64,000 nucleotides of DNA. It comes from Acuticoccus sediminis. Lineage in GTDB: Bacteria; Pseudomonadota; Alphaproteobacteria; Rhizobiales; Amorphaceae. The translations under genes were made by a program, and so were the position numbers. The stretch spans positions 124,001-188,000 of the forward strand of contig NZ_QHHQ01000005.1 of the NCBI RefSeq assembly GCF_003258595.1. The letters are read 5' to 3'. This document shows, piece after piece, positions 34,079 through 43,270 of this stretch (position 1 is its first letter; each line of letters starts with the position of its first letter). The notes under the pieces are model-generated. The model saw nothing but the letters and a program-made list of their open reading frames with translations, did not search any database and had not been told where the DNA came from.

Positions 34079-36076
34079 TCAGGCCCCCTGCCCCAGGAGC
34101 GTGGTGCGCTGGGCCTCGGTCTCGACGACCACATCGGCCGGCACGTCCATGTCACGGTCGTAGTTGAAGGTGTGGTGGATCGCGGTGGCGATCATCGCGA
34201 CGAAGGCCACGACGGCGAGCCACCAGATGTACCAGACCAGGGAGAAGCCGCAGATAAAGGCGAGGCCGGCCAGGATGATCCCCGTGCCCGTGTTCCTGGG
34301 CATGTGGATCGACTTGAAGCCTTCCAGCGGCCGCGTGTAGCCGCGCCTCTTCATGTCCCACCAGGCGTCCGAGTCATGGATGACCGGGGTGAAGGCGAAG
34401 TTGTAGTCCGGCGGCGGCGAGGAGGTGGACCACTCCAGCGTGCGGCCGTTCCACGGGTCGCCCGTCGTGTCCCGCAGCTTCTCGCGGTTCTTGATCGACC
34501 AGGCGATCTGGATGAGGAAGGCGAGGATGCCCACCGCGATCAGCGCGGCGCCGAAGGCGGCGATGATGAACCAGATCTGCAGCGACGGATCGTCGAAGTG
34601 GTTCAGGCGGCGCGTCACGCCCATCAGGCCGAGCACGTAGAGCGGCATGAAGGCGAAGTAGAAGCCGATCACCCAGAACCAGAAGGAGACCTTGCCCCAG
34701 AACGGGTCGAGCTTGAAGCCGAACGCCTTCGGCCACCAGAAGCTGATGCCCGCGAACATGCCGAACAGCACGCCGCCGATGATCACGTTGTGGAAGTGCG
34801 CGACCAGGAACAGCGAGTTGTGGAGGACGAAGTCCGCCGGCGGCACGGCCAGCAGCACGCCCGTCATGCCGCCGATCACGAACGTCAGCATGAAGGCGAT
34901 GGTCCACATCATCGGCAGCTCGAAGCGGATGCGGCCGTGGTACATCGTGAACAGCCAGTTGAACATCTTCGCCCCGGTCGGGATCGAGATGATCATGGTC
35001 GTGATGCCGAAGAACGAGTTCACGCTCGCACCCGACCCCATCGTGAAGAAGTGGTGCAGCCACACGATGTAGGCGAGCACGGTGATGACCACCGTCGCAT
35101 AGACCATCGACGTGTAACCGAAGAGGCGCTTGCCGCAGAACGTCGAGACGACCTCGGAGAAGATGCCGAAGGCCGGCAGGATGAGGATGTACACCTCCGG
35201 GTGACCCCAGATCCAGATGAGGTTGATGTACATCATGGCGTTGCCGCCACCGTCATTGGTGAAGAAGTGCGTGCCGACGTAGCGGTCGAGCGTCAGCATC
35301 GCGAGCACCGCCGTCAGGACCGGGAAGGCCGCGACGATGAGGATGTTGGCGCACAGCGCGGTCCACGTGAACACGGGCATCTTCATCATGCCCATGCCCG
35401 GCGCGCGCATCTTGATGATGGTCGCGATCAGGTTGACGCCCGATAGGAGTGTGCCCACACCCGCGATCTGCAACGCCCATATGTAATAGTCGACGCCGAC
35501 GTCCGGACTGTAGGTGATGTCCGACAGCGGCGGGTAGGCGAGCCAGCCGGTCCGCGCGAACAGGCCGATGAACAGCGACGTCATCACCAGGACCGCGCCG
35601 GACACCGTCATCCAGAACGAGAAGTTGTTCAGGAACGGGAAGGCGACGTCGCGCGCGCCGATCTGCAGCGGCACCACGTAGTTCATGAAGCCGGTGACGA
35701 ACGGCATCGCCACGAAGAAGATCATGATCACGCCGTGCGCGGTGAAGATCTGGTCGTAGTGGTGCGGCGGCAGGTAGCCCTCGTTCCCGCCGAACGCCAT
35801 CGCCTGCTGCGCGCGCATCATGATCGCGTCCGCGAAGCCGCGCAGCAGCATGATGAGCCCGAGCACCATGTACATGATGCCGATGCGCTTGTGGTCGACG
35901 GTGGTGAACCACTCACGCCACAGGTAGCCCCAGAGCTTGAAGTAGGTGATCGCGCCCAGGACCGCCGCGCCGCCGATCGCGACCGCGATGAAGGTCACGA
36001 TCAGGATCGGCTCGTGGAACGGCAGGGAGTCGAACGAGAGGCGCCCGAACAGGAACGCCCAAAGCTGAGAAAACAT
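34079..36076 (-). CDS. cyoB: cytochrome bo3 ubiquinol oxidase subunit I
   Basis: 665 residues, the catalytic heme-copper subunit. The quinol-site residues of E. coli CyoB are conserved ([10 protein letters not shown] and [13 protein letters not shown]), which separates it from cytochrome c oxidases. Low-spin heme and CuB ligands appear in AHG, the His-Tyr pair WGHPEVY, the HH pair in LHHFFTMG and HFH near 420; the D-channel start is in [15 protein letters not shown]. It reduces O2 to water and pumps protons. Starts 12 bases after the cyoA stop. Confidence 0.97.
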   Translation of the reverse strand: MFSQLWAFLFGRLSFDSLPFHEPILIVTFIAVAIGGAAVLGAITYFKLWGYLWREWFTTVDHKRIGIMYMVLGLIMLLRGFADAIMMRAQQAMAFGGNEGYLPPHHYDQIFTAHGVIMIFFVAMPFVTGFMNYVVPLQIGARDVAFPFLNNFSFWMTVSGAVLVMTSLFIGLFARTGWLAYPPLSDITYSPDVGVDYYIWALQIAGVGTLLSGVNLIATIIKMRAPGMGMMKMPVFTWTALCANILIVAAFPVLTAVLAMLTLDRYVGTHFFTNDGGGNAMMYINLIWIWGHPEVYILILPAFGIFSEVVSTFCGKRLFGYTSMVYATVVITVLAYIVWLHHFFTMGSGASVNSFFGITTMIISIPTGAKMFNWLFTMYHGRIRFELPMMWTIAFMLTFVIGGMTGVLLAVPPADFVLHNSLFLVAHFHNVIIGGVLFGMFAGISFWWPKAFGFKLDPFWGKVSFWFWVIGFYFAFMPLYVLGLMGVTRRLNHFDDPSLQIWFIIAAFGAALIAVGILAFLIQIAWSIKNREKLRDTTGDPWNGRTLEWSTSSPPPDYNFAFTPVIHDSDAWWDMKRRGYTRPLEGFKSIHMPRNTGTGIILAGLAFICGFSLVWYIWWLAVVAFVAMIATAIHHTFNYDRDMDVPADVVVETEAQRTTLLGQGA

Positions 36077-36088
36077 TACTGGGCTCGG

Positions 36089-37168
36089 TCAGAGTTGCGT
36101 GGGGGCGGGAAGCGCGGCTTCCGTCGCTTGCCAGGACTTGTCGGTGGGCGTCTTCATGCCGGCGCCGCGGACGGGGGAGAGGCCCGTGCCGTGCGGCCGC
36201 GACATCGGCGCGTCGACGGTGAAATCGGCTTCGTTGAGGCTCGCGGTCGTGAGCGGGCCGCACAGCGGCGAGCCGTCGTCCGCGACCATCCACTCGCTCA
36301 TGCAGAGCGAGCCCGGCTCGACGCACTGCTCGACGATCGCCTGGAACAGCGACGGGTCGACGTTCGTGAAGGTCTCGGCGGGGACCTTCTCGCTGGGCTT
36401 GGCGAGTTCCAGGTAGGCGTCGCGGTCGAGGGTCCTGGCGGAGCTCCGGGCCGCCTCGATCCAGGCGTCGAAACCGGCGTCGTCGACCGACTTCATGACG
36501 AAGCGCATGCCCGAGAAGCCTTCGCCGCTGTAGTTGCTCGAGAAGCCCTCGAACTCGCCCGGCTGGTTCATGACCGCGTGAAGCTGCGTCTCCATGCCGG
36601 CCATCGAGTAGATCATGCCGGCCATGGCGGGGACGTAGAAGGCGTTCATCACCGACCCGGAGGTCAGGCGGAAGCGGACCGGACGGTCCACCGGGACGGC
36701 CACTTCGTTGACCGAGGCGACGCCGGATTCGGGGTAGATGAAGAGCCACTTCCAGTCGAGCGAGACGACCTCGATCTCGAGCGGCTTGGTGTCGGCCGGG
36801 ACGGGCTGGTCGTGATTGATCCGGGCCAGCGGGCGGTACGGGTCGAGAAGGTGGGTGCCGAGGTAGGTCAGCGCCCCGAGACAGATGATGATCGCCAGCG
36901 GAGCCGCCCAGATGACGAGCTCCAGCATTGTCGAGTGGTCCCAATCCGGCTCATACTTGGCGGCGTTGTTCGAGTGGCGGTAGCGCCAGGCAAACAGCAC
37001 CGTCAGCGCCATCACCGGGATGATGATGATGAGCATCAGCCCGGTCGAGATGACCAGGAGGTCGCGCTGCTGGGCAGCGATATGCCCTGACGGATCGAGG
37101 ACAACGAAATTACACCCTCCAAGTCCCGCCAGAAGCGGAAGGAGGAGAAGAAGCTTTAGAGGACGCAA
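36089..37168 (-). CDS. cyoA: cytochrome bo3 ubiquinol oxidase subunit II (lipoprotein)
   Basis: 359 residues. N-terminal lipobox (LAGLGGC, Cys19), two transmembrane helices and a periplasmic cupredoxin domain that lacks the CuA ligands, as in CyoA. The C-terminal region (about 240-330) is the COX_ARM extension. The start is TTG at 37168 with an AGGA site upstream, which places the signal peptide correctly; an ATG at 37342 would bury it behind 58 extra residues and run through the promoter. First gene of the cyoABCD-surf1-regBA array. Divergent from an MFS gene. Confidence 0.92.
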   Translation of the reverse strand: MRPLKLLLLLPLLAGLGGCNFVVLDPSGHIAAQQRDLLVISTGLMLIIIIPVMALTVLFAWRYRHSNNAAKYEPDWDHSTMLELVIWAAPLAIIICLGALTYLGTHLLDPYRPLARINHDQPVPADTKPLEIEVVSLDWKWLFIYPESGVASVNEVAVPVDRPVRFRLTSGSVMNAFYVPAMAGMIYSMAGMETQLHAVMNQPGEFEGFSSNYSGEGFSGMRFVMKSVDDAGFDAWIEAARSSARTLDRDAYLELAKPSEKVPAETFTNVDPSLFQAIVEQCVEPGSLCMSEWMVADDGSPLCGPLTTASLNEADFTVDAPMSRPHGTGLSPVRGAGMKTPTDKSWQATEAALPAPTQL

Positions 37169-37222
37169 GACGAATCCTGTCTTTGGGAGACTCGCGGCCG
37201 GACCGCACGCGGGCGTTCTAGC

Positions 37223-37299
37223 TGCAGCGCAACAAAGGAGGCATTGGGCATTTTGCCCACCCCCAATCGACTTAGCTCTTCGTATATTGCGTCGCAGCA
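37223..37299. promoter_or_regulatory. cyoA/MFS divergent promoter: two PhaR-like motifs around an inverted repeat
   Basis: TGCAGCGCAACA at 37223-37234 and TGCGTCGCAGCA at 37288-37299 both have the TGC-R-N-Y-GCA core; the second also matches the flanking S-M-A of the motif I recall for rhizobial PhaR and is preceded by TATAT. Between them lies a perfect inverted repeat TGGGCA-TTT-TGCCCA (37245-37259). All three are 55-131 bases upstream of cyoA and 156-232 upstream of the MFS start, in a region with no gene. Confidence 0.45.
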
Positions 37300-37454
37300 C
37301 AAACGAGGCTTGGACAAATCGTCCAATCTCGCATGTGCACAATCTGTGCGATGGAAGAATGGCCGCCGATTGGCGAACCGCTTACACGCGCCTAGTTTAC
37401 CCAGCGCTCATGCCAGCGCGCATGTCGCCCCCTAGCCGAGGACCGAACGCTCCC

Positions 37455-38792
37455 GTGAGTTCATCGACCGCCTCCACCGATTCGATTCTGGCCGACGCCA
37501 CCCGCGTCAACTCGCACCTCGGCCCCGTGCGGCCCGCCGAGATCGCCATCGGTGTCATCATCGGGCGCACGTCCGAGTTTTTCGACTTCTTCGTGTACGC
37601 GATCGCCTCGGTGGTCGTGTTCCCGCAGCTCATCTTCCCGTTCGTCGATCCGGTGCAGGGCACGATCTACTCGTTCGCCCTCTTCGCGCTCGCCTTCATC
37701 GCCCGGCCGATCGGCACGATGATCTTCATGTGGATCGACCGGAACCACGGCCGTGGCGCGAAGCTGACGACGGCGTTGTTCCTGCTCGGAACGTCCACCG
37801 TCGCGATCGCCTTCCTGCCCGGCTACGAGAGCATCGGCGCCGCGGCGATCGTCATCCTCGCCATCTGCCGGATCTGCCAGGGCCTCGCGCTCGGCGGCTC
37901 GTGGGACGGCCTCGCCTCGCTGCTGTCGCTCAACGCCCCCGCCCGGCATCAGGGCTGGTATGCGATGATCCCGCAGCTCGGCGCACCGCTCGGCCTCATC
38001 GTCGCGAGCGCCCTCTTCGCCTTCTTCCTCGCCAACCTGTCGGCGGAGGACTTCTTCTCGTGGGGCTGGCGCTACCCGTTCTTCGTCGCCTTCGCGATCA
38101 ACGTCGTCGCGCTCTTCGCGCGCCTGCGCATCGTCGTGACGCCGGAGTTCGAGCGCCTCTTCCGCAACCGCGAGCTGCAGCCCGCCTCGATCATGCAGAC
38201 GCTGCGCAACGAGGGCGGCACGGTCGCCATCGGCACCTTCGTGCCGCTGGCGAGCTTCGCGCTGTTCCACATGGTGACGGTGTTCCCGCTCTCCTGGATC
38301 TTCCTCTACACTCAGGAGCTGCCGGCCAACTTCCTCATCATCGAGATGATCGGCGCAATGTTCGGCGTCGCGGCGGTGGTCGCCTCCGGCATCCTCGCCG
38401 ACCGCTACGGTCGCCGCCTCCTCCTCGCGATCTGCGCGGTCGCCATCGCCGTCTTCTCCGGCTTCGCGCCGCAGCTTCTGGACGCGGGCAGCGTCGGCGA
38501 AGGCGTGTTCATGGTGCTAGGCTTCATCCTGCTGGGCCTTTCGTTCGGCCAGAGCTCGGGCGCCGTCGCCTCGAACTTCTCGCAGCAGTACCGCTATACC
38601 GGCTCCGCGATCACCTCGGATTTGTCCTGGCTCTTCGGTGCCGGGTTCGCGCCGCTGGCGGCGCTGCTCCTCGCCAGCAACTTCGGCCTGATCTCCGCCG
38701 GCGCCTACCTGCTGTCGGGTGCGGTGTGCACGCTGGTCGTGCTGTCGCTCAACCGCCGGCTGGTCCTGCGCGGCCACGAAGACGAGAACTGA
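37455..38792 (+). CDS. MFS transporter, metabolite:H+ symporter (MHS) family
   Basis: 445 residues with twelve predicted transmembrane helices. The MHS hallmarks are RTSEFFDFFVYAIASVVVFP in helix 1, RPIGTMIFMWIDRNHGRG in loop 2-3, and DRYGRR in loop 8-9. MHS carriers take up organic acids or betaines with protons. The GTG at 37455 is my preferred start (GAGGA 12 bases upstream); in-frame ATGs at 37410 and 37422 have no Shine-Dalgarno site and would add 11-15 residues. It ends at a strong terminator. Confidence 0.85.
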   Translation: MSSSTASTDSILADATRVNSHLGPVRPAEIAIGVIIGRTSEFFDFFVYAIASVVVFPQLIFPFVDPVQGTIYSFALFALAFIARPIGTMIFMWIDRNHGRGAKLTTALFLLGTSTVAIAFLPGYESIGAAAIVILAICRICQGLALGGSWDGLASLLSLNAPARHQGWYAMIPQLGAPLGLIVASALFAFFLANLSAEDFFSWGWRYPFFVAFAINVVALFARLRIVVTPEFERLFRNRELQPASIMQTLRNEGGTVAIGTFVPLASFALFHMVTVFPLSWIFLYTQELPANFLIIEMIGAMFGVAAVVASGILADRYGRRLLLAICAVAIAVFSGFAPQLLDAGSVGEGVFMVLGFILLGLSFGQSSGAVASNFSQQYRYTGSAITSDLSWLFGAGFAPLAALLLASNFGLISAGAYLLSGAVCTLVVLSLNRRLVLRGHEDEN

Positions 38793-38833
38793 GCCGGACG
38801 TCCGGGGCTTCGGCCCCGGCTTCGGACGGAACG

Positions 38834-38872
38834 AACGGCGGGCGGGGACACGTTTCCCCGCCCGCCGTTTTT
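38834..38872 (+). terminator. rho-independent terminator after the MHS transporter
   Basis: Perfect 14-base arms (38834-38847 and 38856-38869) with an 8-base loop, GC-rich, followed by a T-run on the plus strand. It abuts the stop codon of the convergent Bcr/CflA gene. Confidence 0.9.
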
Positions 38873-40203
38873 CATTTCACCGTCACCGGAGCGACCACGA
38901 CCTCCCCGGCGACGGGGCTGCGCCCGGCGAAGCGCCGCGCGGCGTGGAACGCGACCTGGGCGAGGACGCCCGCCACCACCAGCACCACCGCCGCGGCGAC
39001 GGCCGGGTTCGACCCCAGCCCGGCGAGCGAGGTGCAGAGGGCGCCGATCACCATCTGCGCCGCCCCGTAGAGCCCGGACGCGGACCCGGCGGCGAGCGGG
39101 TTGACGCTCATCGCCTCGGTCAGCGCCGCCGGGGCGGCGAGACCGGCGCCGAAGGTGAAGACCATCATCGGGATGACGACGCCCGGCACGCTGAGCTCGC
39201 CGACGAGCGCCAGCACCAGCATCGCCACCGCGCCGCAGACGCTGACGATGTTGCCCGCGACCATGATGCGCATCGGCGTCACCAGCCGCACGAGACGGCT
39301 CACAAGCAGGCTGCCGAACCAAAGGCCGAGGACGTTGAGCGCGAGGTAGACGCCCACCTCCCCGCTCGGCCGGCCGAGCTGGTGGACGAACACGAACGGC
39401 GCCACGCTGACATAGGCGTAGAGCGCCGTGGTCGCGCACCCGCCGCCGATCGCGAACCCGAGGAAGGCCGGCGAGCGCATCAGGCGCAGATAGTCGCGCG
39501 CCACCACGCGGGCGCTGCGGCCCTTGCCGCCCCCCGTCTCCGGCATCAGGCGGATGACGAGGAAGAGGTTGGCGATACCCATCGCCGTCAGCGCCAGGAA
39601 GATCGAGCGCCAGCCCGTCACCTCGACGAGCACCACGCCGATCATCGGCGCGATGCCGGGACCGATGGTGACCATGAGGTTCATCAGCGCGAGGCGCCGC
39701 GTCGCCTCCCCCGCCGCCGACCCGTCGCGCACGATCGCCCGGCCGAGCACGATGCCGGAACAGCCGCCCAGCGCCTGAAGGAGCCGCGCGATGTTGAGGA
39801 GGTGGAGGTTCGGGGCGAAGTAGGCGGCGATGCTGGCAAGGGTGAAGACGGTGATCCCGAACATCAGGACCGGCCGCCGCCCGTACTTGTCCGCGACCGG
39901 CCCGTAGATGAGTTGCCCCACACCGAGGCCGAGGATGTAGAAGCTGATCGTCAGCGCCATCGCGCCGCTGTCGACCCCCAGCCCCTTCGCCGCCTCCGGG
40001 AGCGCCGGCACGAAGACGTGCATGGCGATGGTACCGCTGAAGGTCACGAGCGCCAGAAGCCAGAGCGGCACGATCGGCGTTGCGGGAACCGCCGCGCGGG
40101 ACGGCGCGGCGGTTCCGGTACTCGACGGGCCTGATGGGGCGGGATCGGCCGCCTCGCCGTCGGCGATCGAGACGTCGATGGTGCTCAAGGGAGGCGGGCT
40201 CAT
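38872..40203 (-). CDS. Bcr/CflA family multidrug efflux MFS transporter
   Basis: 443 residues. A disordered Ser/Ala/Pro-rich leader (1-42) precedes twelve transmembrane helices. The drug:H+ antiporter-1 motif A is GPVADKYGRRPVL near 110. Motif C (antiporter) lies in NLMVTIGPGIAPMIGVVLVE near 180. Exports drugs or metabolites in exchange for protons. Its ATG overlaps the stop of the MarR gene (ATGA), so the regulator and pump form one operon driven by the promoter with the operator at 40684. Confidence 0.9.
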   Translation of the reverse strand: MSPPPLSTIDVSIADGEAADPAPSGPSSTGTAAPSRAAVPATPIVPLWLLALVTFSGTIAMHVFVPALPEAAKGLGVDSGAMALTISFYILGLGVGQLIYGPVADKYGRRPVLMFGITVFTLASIAAYFAPNLHLLNIARLLQALGGCSGIVLGRAIVRDGSAAGEATRRLALMNLMVTIGPGIAPMIGVVLVEVTGWRSIFLALTAMGIANLFLVIRLMPETGGGKGRSARVVARDYLRLMRSPAFLGFAIGGGCATTALYAYVSVAPFVFVHQLGRPSGEVGVYLALNVLGLWFGSLLVSRLVRLVTPMRIMVAGNIVSVCGAVAMLVLALVGELSVPGVVIPMMVFTFGAGLAAPAALTEAMSVNPLAAGSASGLYGAAQMVIGALCTSLAGLGSNPAVAAAVVLVVAGVLAQVAFHAARRFAGRSPVAGEVVVAPVTVK

Positions 40204-40655
40204 TCGGCGTTCGCCTCCTCGGTCATGCGGCAGAGCCTGTCGCAGATCGTCGTCAGGATCCGCGTCGCGGCGGCGATGTCGGCATCCGGTACGGGGCCGA
40301 GCAGCTCCTCACGGACGGCGCTGGCGACCGCCTCGACCTCCTTGACGCGTCGCCGCCCTTCGTCGGTGAGCTCGATCGTCTTGGCCCTGCGGTCGTCCGC
40401 ATCCTCGCGCCGCTCGATGAGGCGCTCGTTCTCGAGGCCCTGGAGGATGCGCACGACGGACGAGGAGTCGAGCGTCAGCGAGGCGGCGAGGTCCTTCTGG
40501 CGCATCGGCGCCCTCGCGCGGGCGAGGTGCAGGAGGGGCAGCCATGTCGCCTCGGTCAGGCCGTAGGCGTTGAGGCGGGTGTCGACCACTCGCCGCCATT
40601 GTCGGGACACATACGCAATCTTCGCCCCAAGTTCCGCGCGTTCTCCGCCGTCCAT
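40200..40655 (-). CDS. MarR family transcriptional regulator
   Basis: 151 residues with a winged helix-turn-helix (about 50-115; MRQKDLAASLTLDSSSVVRILQGLENERLIERRED with the wing DDRRAKTIELT) and dimerising helices at both ends. Such repressors release DNA when bound by phenolic or drug ligands. It is encoded upstream of, and overlapping with, a Bcr/CflA pump, and its own promoter carries a perfect 6-base-arm operator, so it most likely represses this operon. Confidence 0.92.
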   Translation of the reverse strand: MDGGERAELGAKIAYVSRQWRRVVDTRLNAYGLTEATWLPLLHLARARAPMRQKDLAASLTLDSSSVVRILQGLENERLIERREDADDRRAKTIELTDEGRRRVKEVEAVASAVREELLGPVPDADIAAATRILTTICDRLCRMTEEANAE

Positions 40656-40683
40656 CGTCGGTTCTCAACCACTGCAGTACAAA

Positions 40684-40701
40684 TAGATGCCATATCATCT
40701 A
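40684..40701. promoter_or_regulatory. probable MarR operator TAGATG-N6-CATCTA
   Basis: Perfect inverted repeat with 6-base arms (40684-40689 and 40696-40701), AT-rich, 29 bases upstream of the marR start. The size and position suit a MarR dimer blocking its own promoter. Confidence 0.65.
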
Positions 40702-40836
40702 ACTTGACTGCACCGCCCCTACAAGATCACCGTAAGGATGCAGGCGGCGGATGCCCCGGCCGCGCCCCGCGTCTCGGCACGGCGCGCGGTGGAGGACGGC
40801 GGCGATCGCGGCGCGGGCGGCCCGGCCGCGGCCCCG

Positions 40837-41592
40837 TCAGTCGGCGAGGTAGTCGTGAACGACCTCGCCGAGGCCGAGCGTGATGTCGGCGACGTAGTGC
40901 GTCGCGGAGACGACCTCGCGGACCGGCAGGCGGGCGACGTCGCACATCGCGTGCTCGAAGAACTGCAGCGCCGCGGGGCCGGTCCAGGCGCCCTTCAGCG
41001 TGACGTCCTCCATGTAGTAGCGCACCAGCTCGCACACCCGGGCGGTGCCGTCGACGTGGGGGATGATCTTGATGAGGAAGGCGGGCTTCTCCATCCCCTT
41101 CGCGACGGGCGCGAGGTCGAGCTCGACGTGCTTGTAGCCCATGGTCGCGACCACGCACGGGATCGTCCCGTAGTGGAGCGTGCACACGAGCGTCTCCTTC
41201 TCGTGCCGGATGACCGGGGTGGCGAGCTTCTTGGGAAAGCCCCACAGCTCGCGGCCGCCGGCGATCGGCGAGTTGTCGTCGAGGTACATCGCGTGGACGT
41301 AGCCGCCCTCCTGCACCTCGCCGGAGGGCGTGGTGAAGCGCACGGGGATCACCTGGCCGCTCTCGGTGTAGTCGCCGAAGCCCGTCGAGTCGGGCATGCG
41401 GATGAACTCGTAGGCGACCGTGTCGCCGACGACCTCCAGCGGCTCCGGCACGACCTCGCGCAGGCGCTCGGGGTCGGTGCGGTAGTTGATGATGATGAAT
41501 TCGCGGTTGTAGAACTTGTACGGCGGGCGCGGGTAGGCCGGGTTGTTGAGCGGCATCGCGAACGCCTTGGCGCGCACATCAGCGATCTTCAT
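40837..41592 (-). CDS. adc: acetoacetate decarboxylase
   Basis: 251 residues, full length for the family. Converts acetoacetate to acetone and CO2 through a Schiff base on a lysine with lowered pKa; the [18 protein letters not shown] segment, with its active-site environment and candidate lysines, is intact, as is the N-terminal [21 protein letters not shown] at 41592 behind GAGG. Lies 175 bases downstream of a patatin-like gene on the same strand. In rhizobia these two flank a 3-hydroxybutyrate dehydrogenase gene in the ketone-body/PHB locus; no such dehydrogenase sits between them here. Confidence 0.93.
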   Translation of the reverse strand: MKIADVRAKAFAMPLNNPAYPRPPYKFYNREFIIINYRTDPERLREVVPEPLEVVGDTVAYEFIRMPDSTGFGDYTESGQVIPVRFTTPSGEVQEGGYVHAMYLDDNSPIAGGRELWGFPKKLATPVIRHEKETLVCTLHYGTIPCVVATMGYKHVELDLAPVAKGMEKPAFLIKIIPHVDGTARVCELVRYYMEDVTLKGAWTGPAALQFFEHAMCDVARLPVREVVSATHYVADITLGLGEVVHDYLAD

Positions 41593-41767
41593 GGTGTCCT
41601 CGTCATTGAAGGGTCGGTCATGGCGATCCGGGATCGCGCACGGCACCGCTCATGGCGCGCTGTGGCATCGAACGCCCCGGCCAGGGATGAAACTCGCACT
41701 CGGCCGGCCCCCGGGGGCCGGGACACGCTGGGCGCGCCGGCCCGTCCGGCACGGCGCGCGGGGGCGC

Positions 41768-42952
41768 TCAGTGGCGCGACACGTCGAAGGTCTTGACCCC
41801 TTCCGGGTTGGTCGGGCGGCTCAGCGCTTCCGGGTGGCGCAGGGTGCGCACCATGTCGTTGTAGCCGGTGGCCCAGTGCTCCTCCATCGTCAGCCGGGAG
41901 AACTCGTAGTCCTTCGAGGCCCCCTCGTACTGCTTGGCGTGGTAGATGAGGTGGACGATGTTGAAGACCTTGTCGTCCGCCTCGTCGATCAGTTCCCTGA
42001 GCGCCGGGTCGTCCTTCAGCGCGTCGGCGTCGGGCACGTGCTCGAGGAGGCGGCCGAGCGCCCGGCGCATTCGCTGCATGCGCTTGAACTGATCCGTCGA
42101 GGCGCGCGTGCGGCTCGAGTAGCGGATGTCCTTCTGGCGCACTTCCTGGCTGATGAGGTCGCGCGGGAACTCGCCCAGCGCGCTCCACAGGTCGACCTGG
42201 AAGGCGAGCGTGTCCTTGCGCGGGCGGCTGTCCAGCACCCAGTCCAGCGGCGTGTTGGAGACGAGCCCGCCGTCCCAGTAGAACTCGCCGTCGACCTTCG
42301 CGGCGGGGAAGCCCGGCGGCAGCGCGCCGCTCGCCATGATGTGCTCGGGACCGATCTCGTGGGTGTCGTTGTCGAAGTAGACGAAGTTGCCGTTGCGCAC
42401 CTTCACGGCGCCGACGCTGAAGCGCGTCTCCCCGGCATTGATGCGGTCGAAGTCGACGAGGCGCTCCAGGGTCAGGCGCAGCGGCGAGACGTCGTAGAAG
42501 CTCTGCGCCTCGATGCTGCCCGGCGGGGAGAAGAAGGGCGGGATCGGGCGCGGGCTGAAGAAGGTCGGCGCCCCCGCCATCAGGTTGCCGAACGCGCGGA
42601 CCTGGTTGATGAGGGAATGGGCCAGGTCGCCCTTCGGCTGGGGCACGCCGAGGTCGGCCCAGAATGCCGGAGGCGGCGCCAGGAGCGGCGACGACGTCAC
42701 CCCCTCCCAGAACTTGCGCAGCGCGGGGACCCGGTTCTCCGGGGCGTTGCCGGCGATCAGGGCCGCGTTGATGGCGCCGATGGAGATCCCGGCGATCCAG
42801 TCCGGCATGATCCTGGCCTCGTCGAGAGCCTGGTAGACCCCGGCCTGATACGACCCCAGCGCACCGCCCCCCTGGAGGAGCAGCGCGATCCTCTCGAACG
42901 GCGGATTGTCATACACCCGCGGCTTTCTCGTCGAAGGAGCGTCCGTCGTCAT
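41768..42952 (-). CDS. patatin-like phospholipase with C-terminal DUF3734 domain
   Basis: 394 residues. Patatin domain about 22-215 with the glycine-rich oxyanion loop GGGALGSYQAG, the nucleophile elbow GISIG (Ser near residue 56) and the Asp of the dyad in WDGGL near 200. The C-terminal part (about 230-385) is the DUF3734 region seen in proteins of polyhydroxybutyrate loci. ATG at 42952 with GAGG upstream; a frame extension to 43081 would cover a PhaR-like motif and is rejected. Its partner adc and the motif suggest a role in PHB granule or ketone-body metabolism. Confidence 0.88.
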   Translation of the reverse strand: MTTDAPSTRKPRVYDNPPFERIALLLQGGGALGSYQAGVYQALDEARIMPDWIAGISIGAINAALIAGNAPENRVPALRKFWEGVTSSPLLAPPPAFWADLGVPQPKGDLAHSLINQVRAFGNLMAGAPTFFSPRPIPPFFSPPGSIEAQSFYDVSPLRLTLERLVDFDRINAGETRFSVGAVKVRNGNFVYFDNDTHEIGPEHIMASGALPPGFPAAKVDGEFYWDGGLVSNTPLDWVLDSRPRKDTLAFQVDLWSALGEFPRDLISQEVRQKDIRYSSRTRASTDQFKRMQRMRRALGRLLEHVPDADALKDDPALRELIDEADDKVFNIVHLIYHAKQYEGASKDYEFSRLTMEEHWATGYNDMVRTLRHPEALSRPTNPEGVKTFDVSRH

Positions 42953-43063
42953 TCGCCTCAACCCTGCCCAACCACAGTAAGTCTTATCGAGAATGGGCCC
43001 GGATCGAAAGGCGACGGACAAGTCCCTCTTGCGAAAGGTGATAATTTGGTTTGCCAAACTTGT

Positions 43064-43080
43064 TATATTGCAACGCAGCA
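43064..43080 (+). promoter_or_regulatory. PhaR-like motif TATATTGC-AAC-GCAGCA upstream of patatin
   Basis: The 12-base core at 43069-43080 matches every position of the TGCRNYGCASMA motif I recall for PhaR of Bradyrhizobium. It lies 112 bases upstream of the patatin gene, in a 318-base divergent region that shows no gene. A second inverted repeat, TTTGG-TTTG-CCAAA, lies just beside it at about 43045-43059. Confidence 0.55.
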
Positions 43081-43270
43081 TGAGTGGACCGCGCCGCGAC
43101 GCGAATCATCTCGACCCCGCCACGGCGATGCCCGGAAAAAGGTGCGGCGAAGGGCCCGTTCGTGTGGTCCTCGATTTGCATGCCATTTCGTCCGAGCGCC
43201 GTCGCTTGACGGCCCGTGTCGGATCGGCACACCGGTCCGCTGCCAGAAACCGCCATACAGGAGTCCTCGT

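Noticed and set aside
33506-35446. 646-codon plus-strand frame across cyoC and cyoB
   Set aside because: It is antisense to well conserved oxidase genes and has only charged low-complexity composition.
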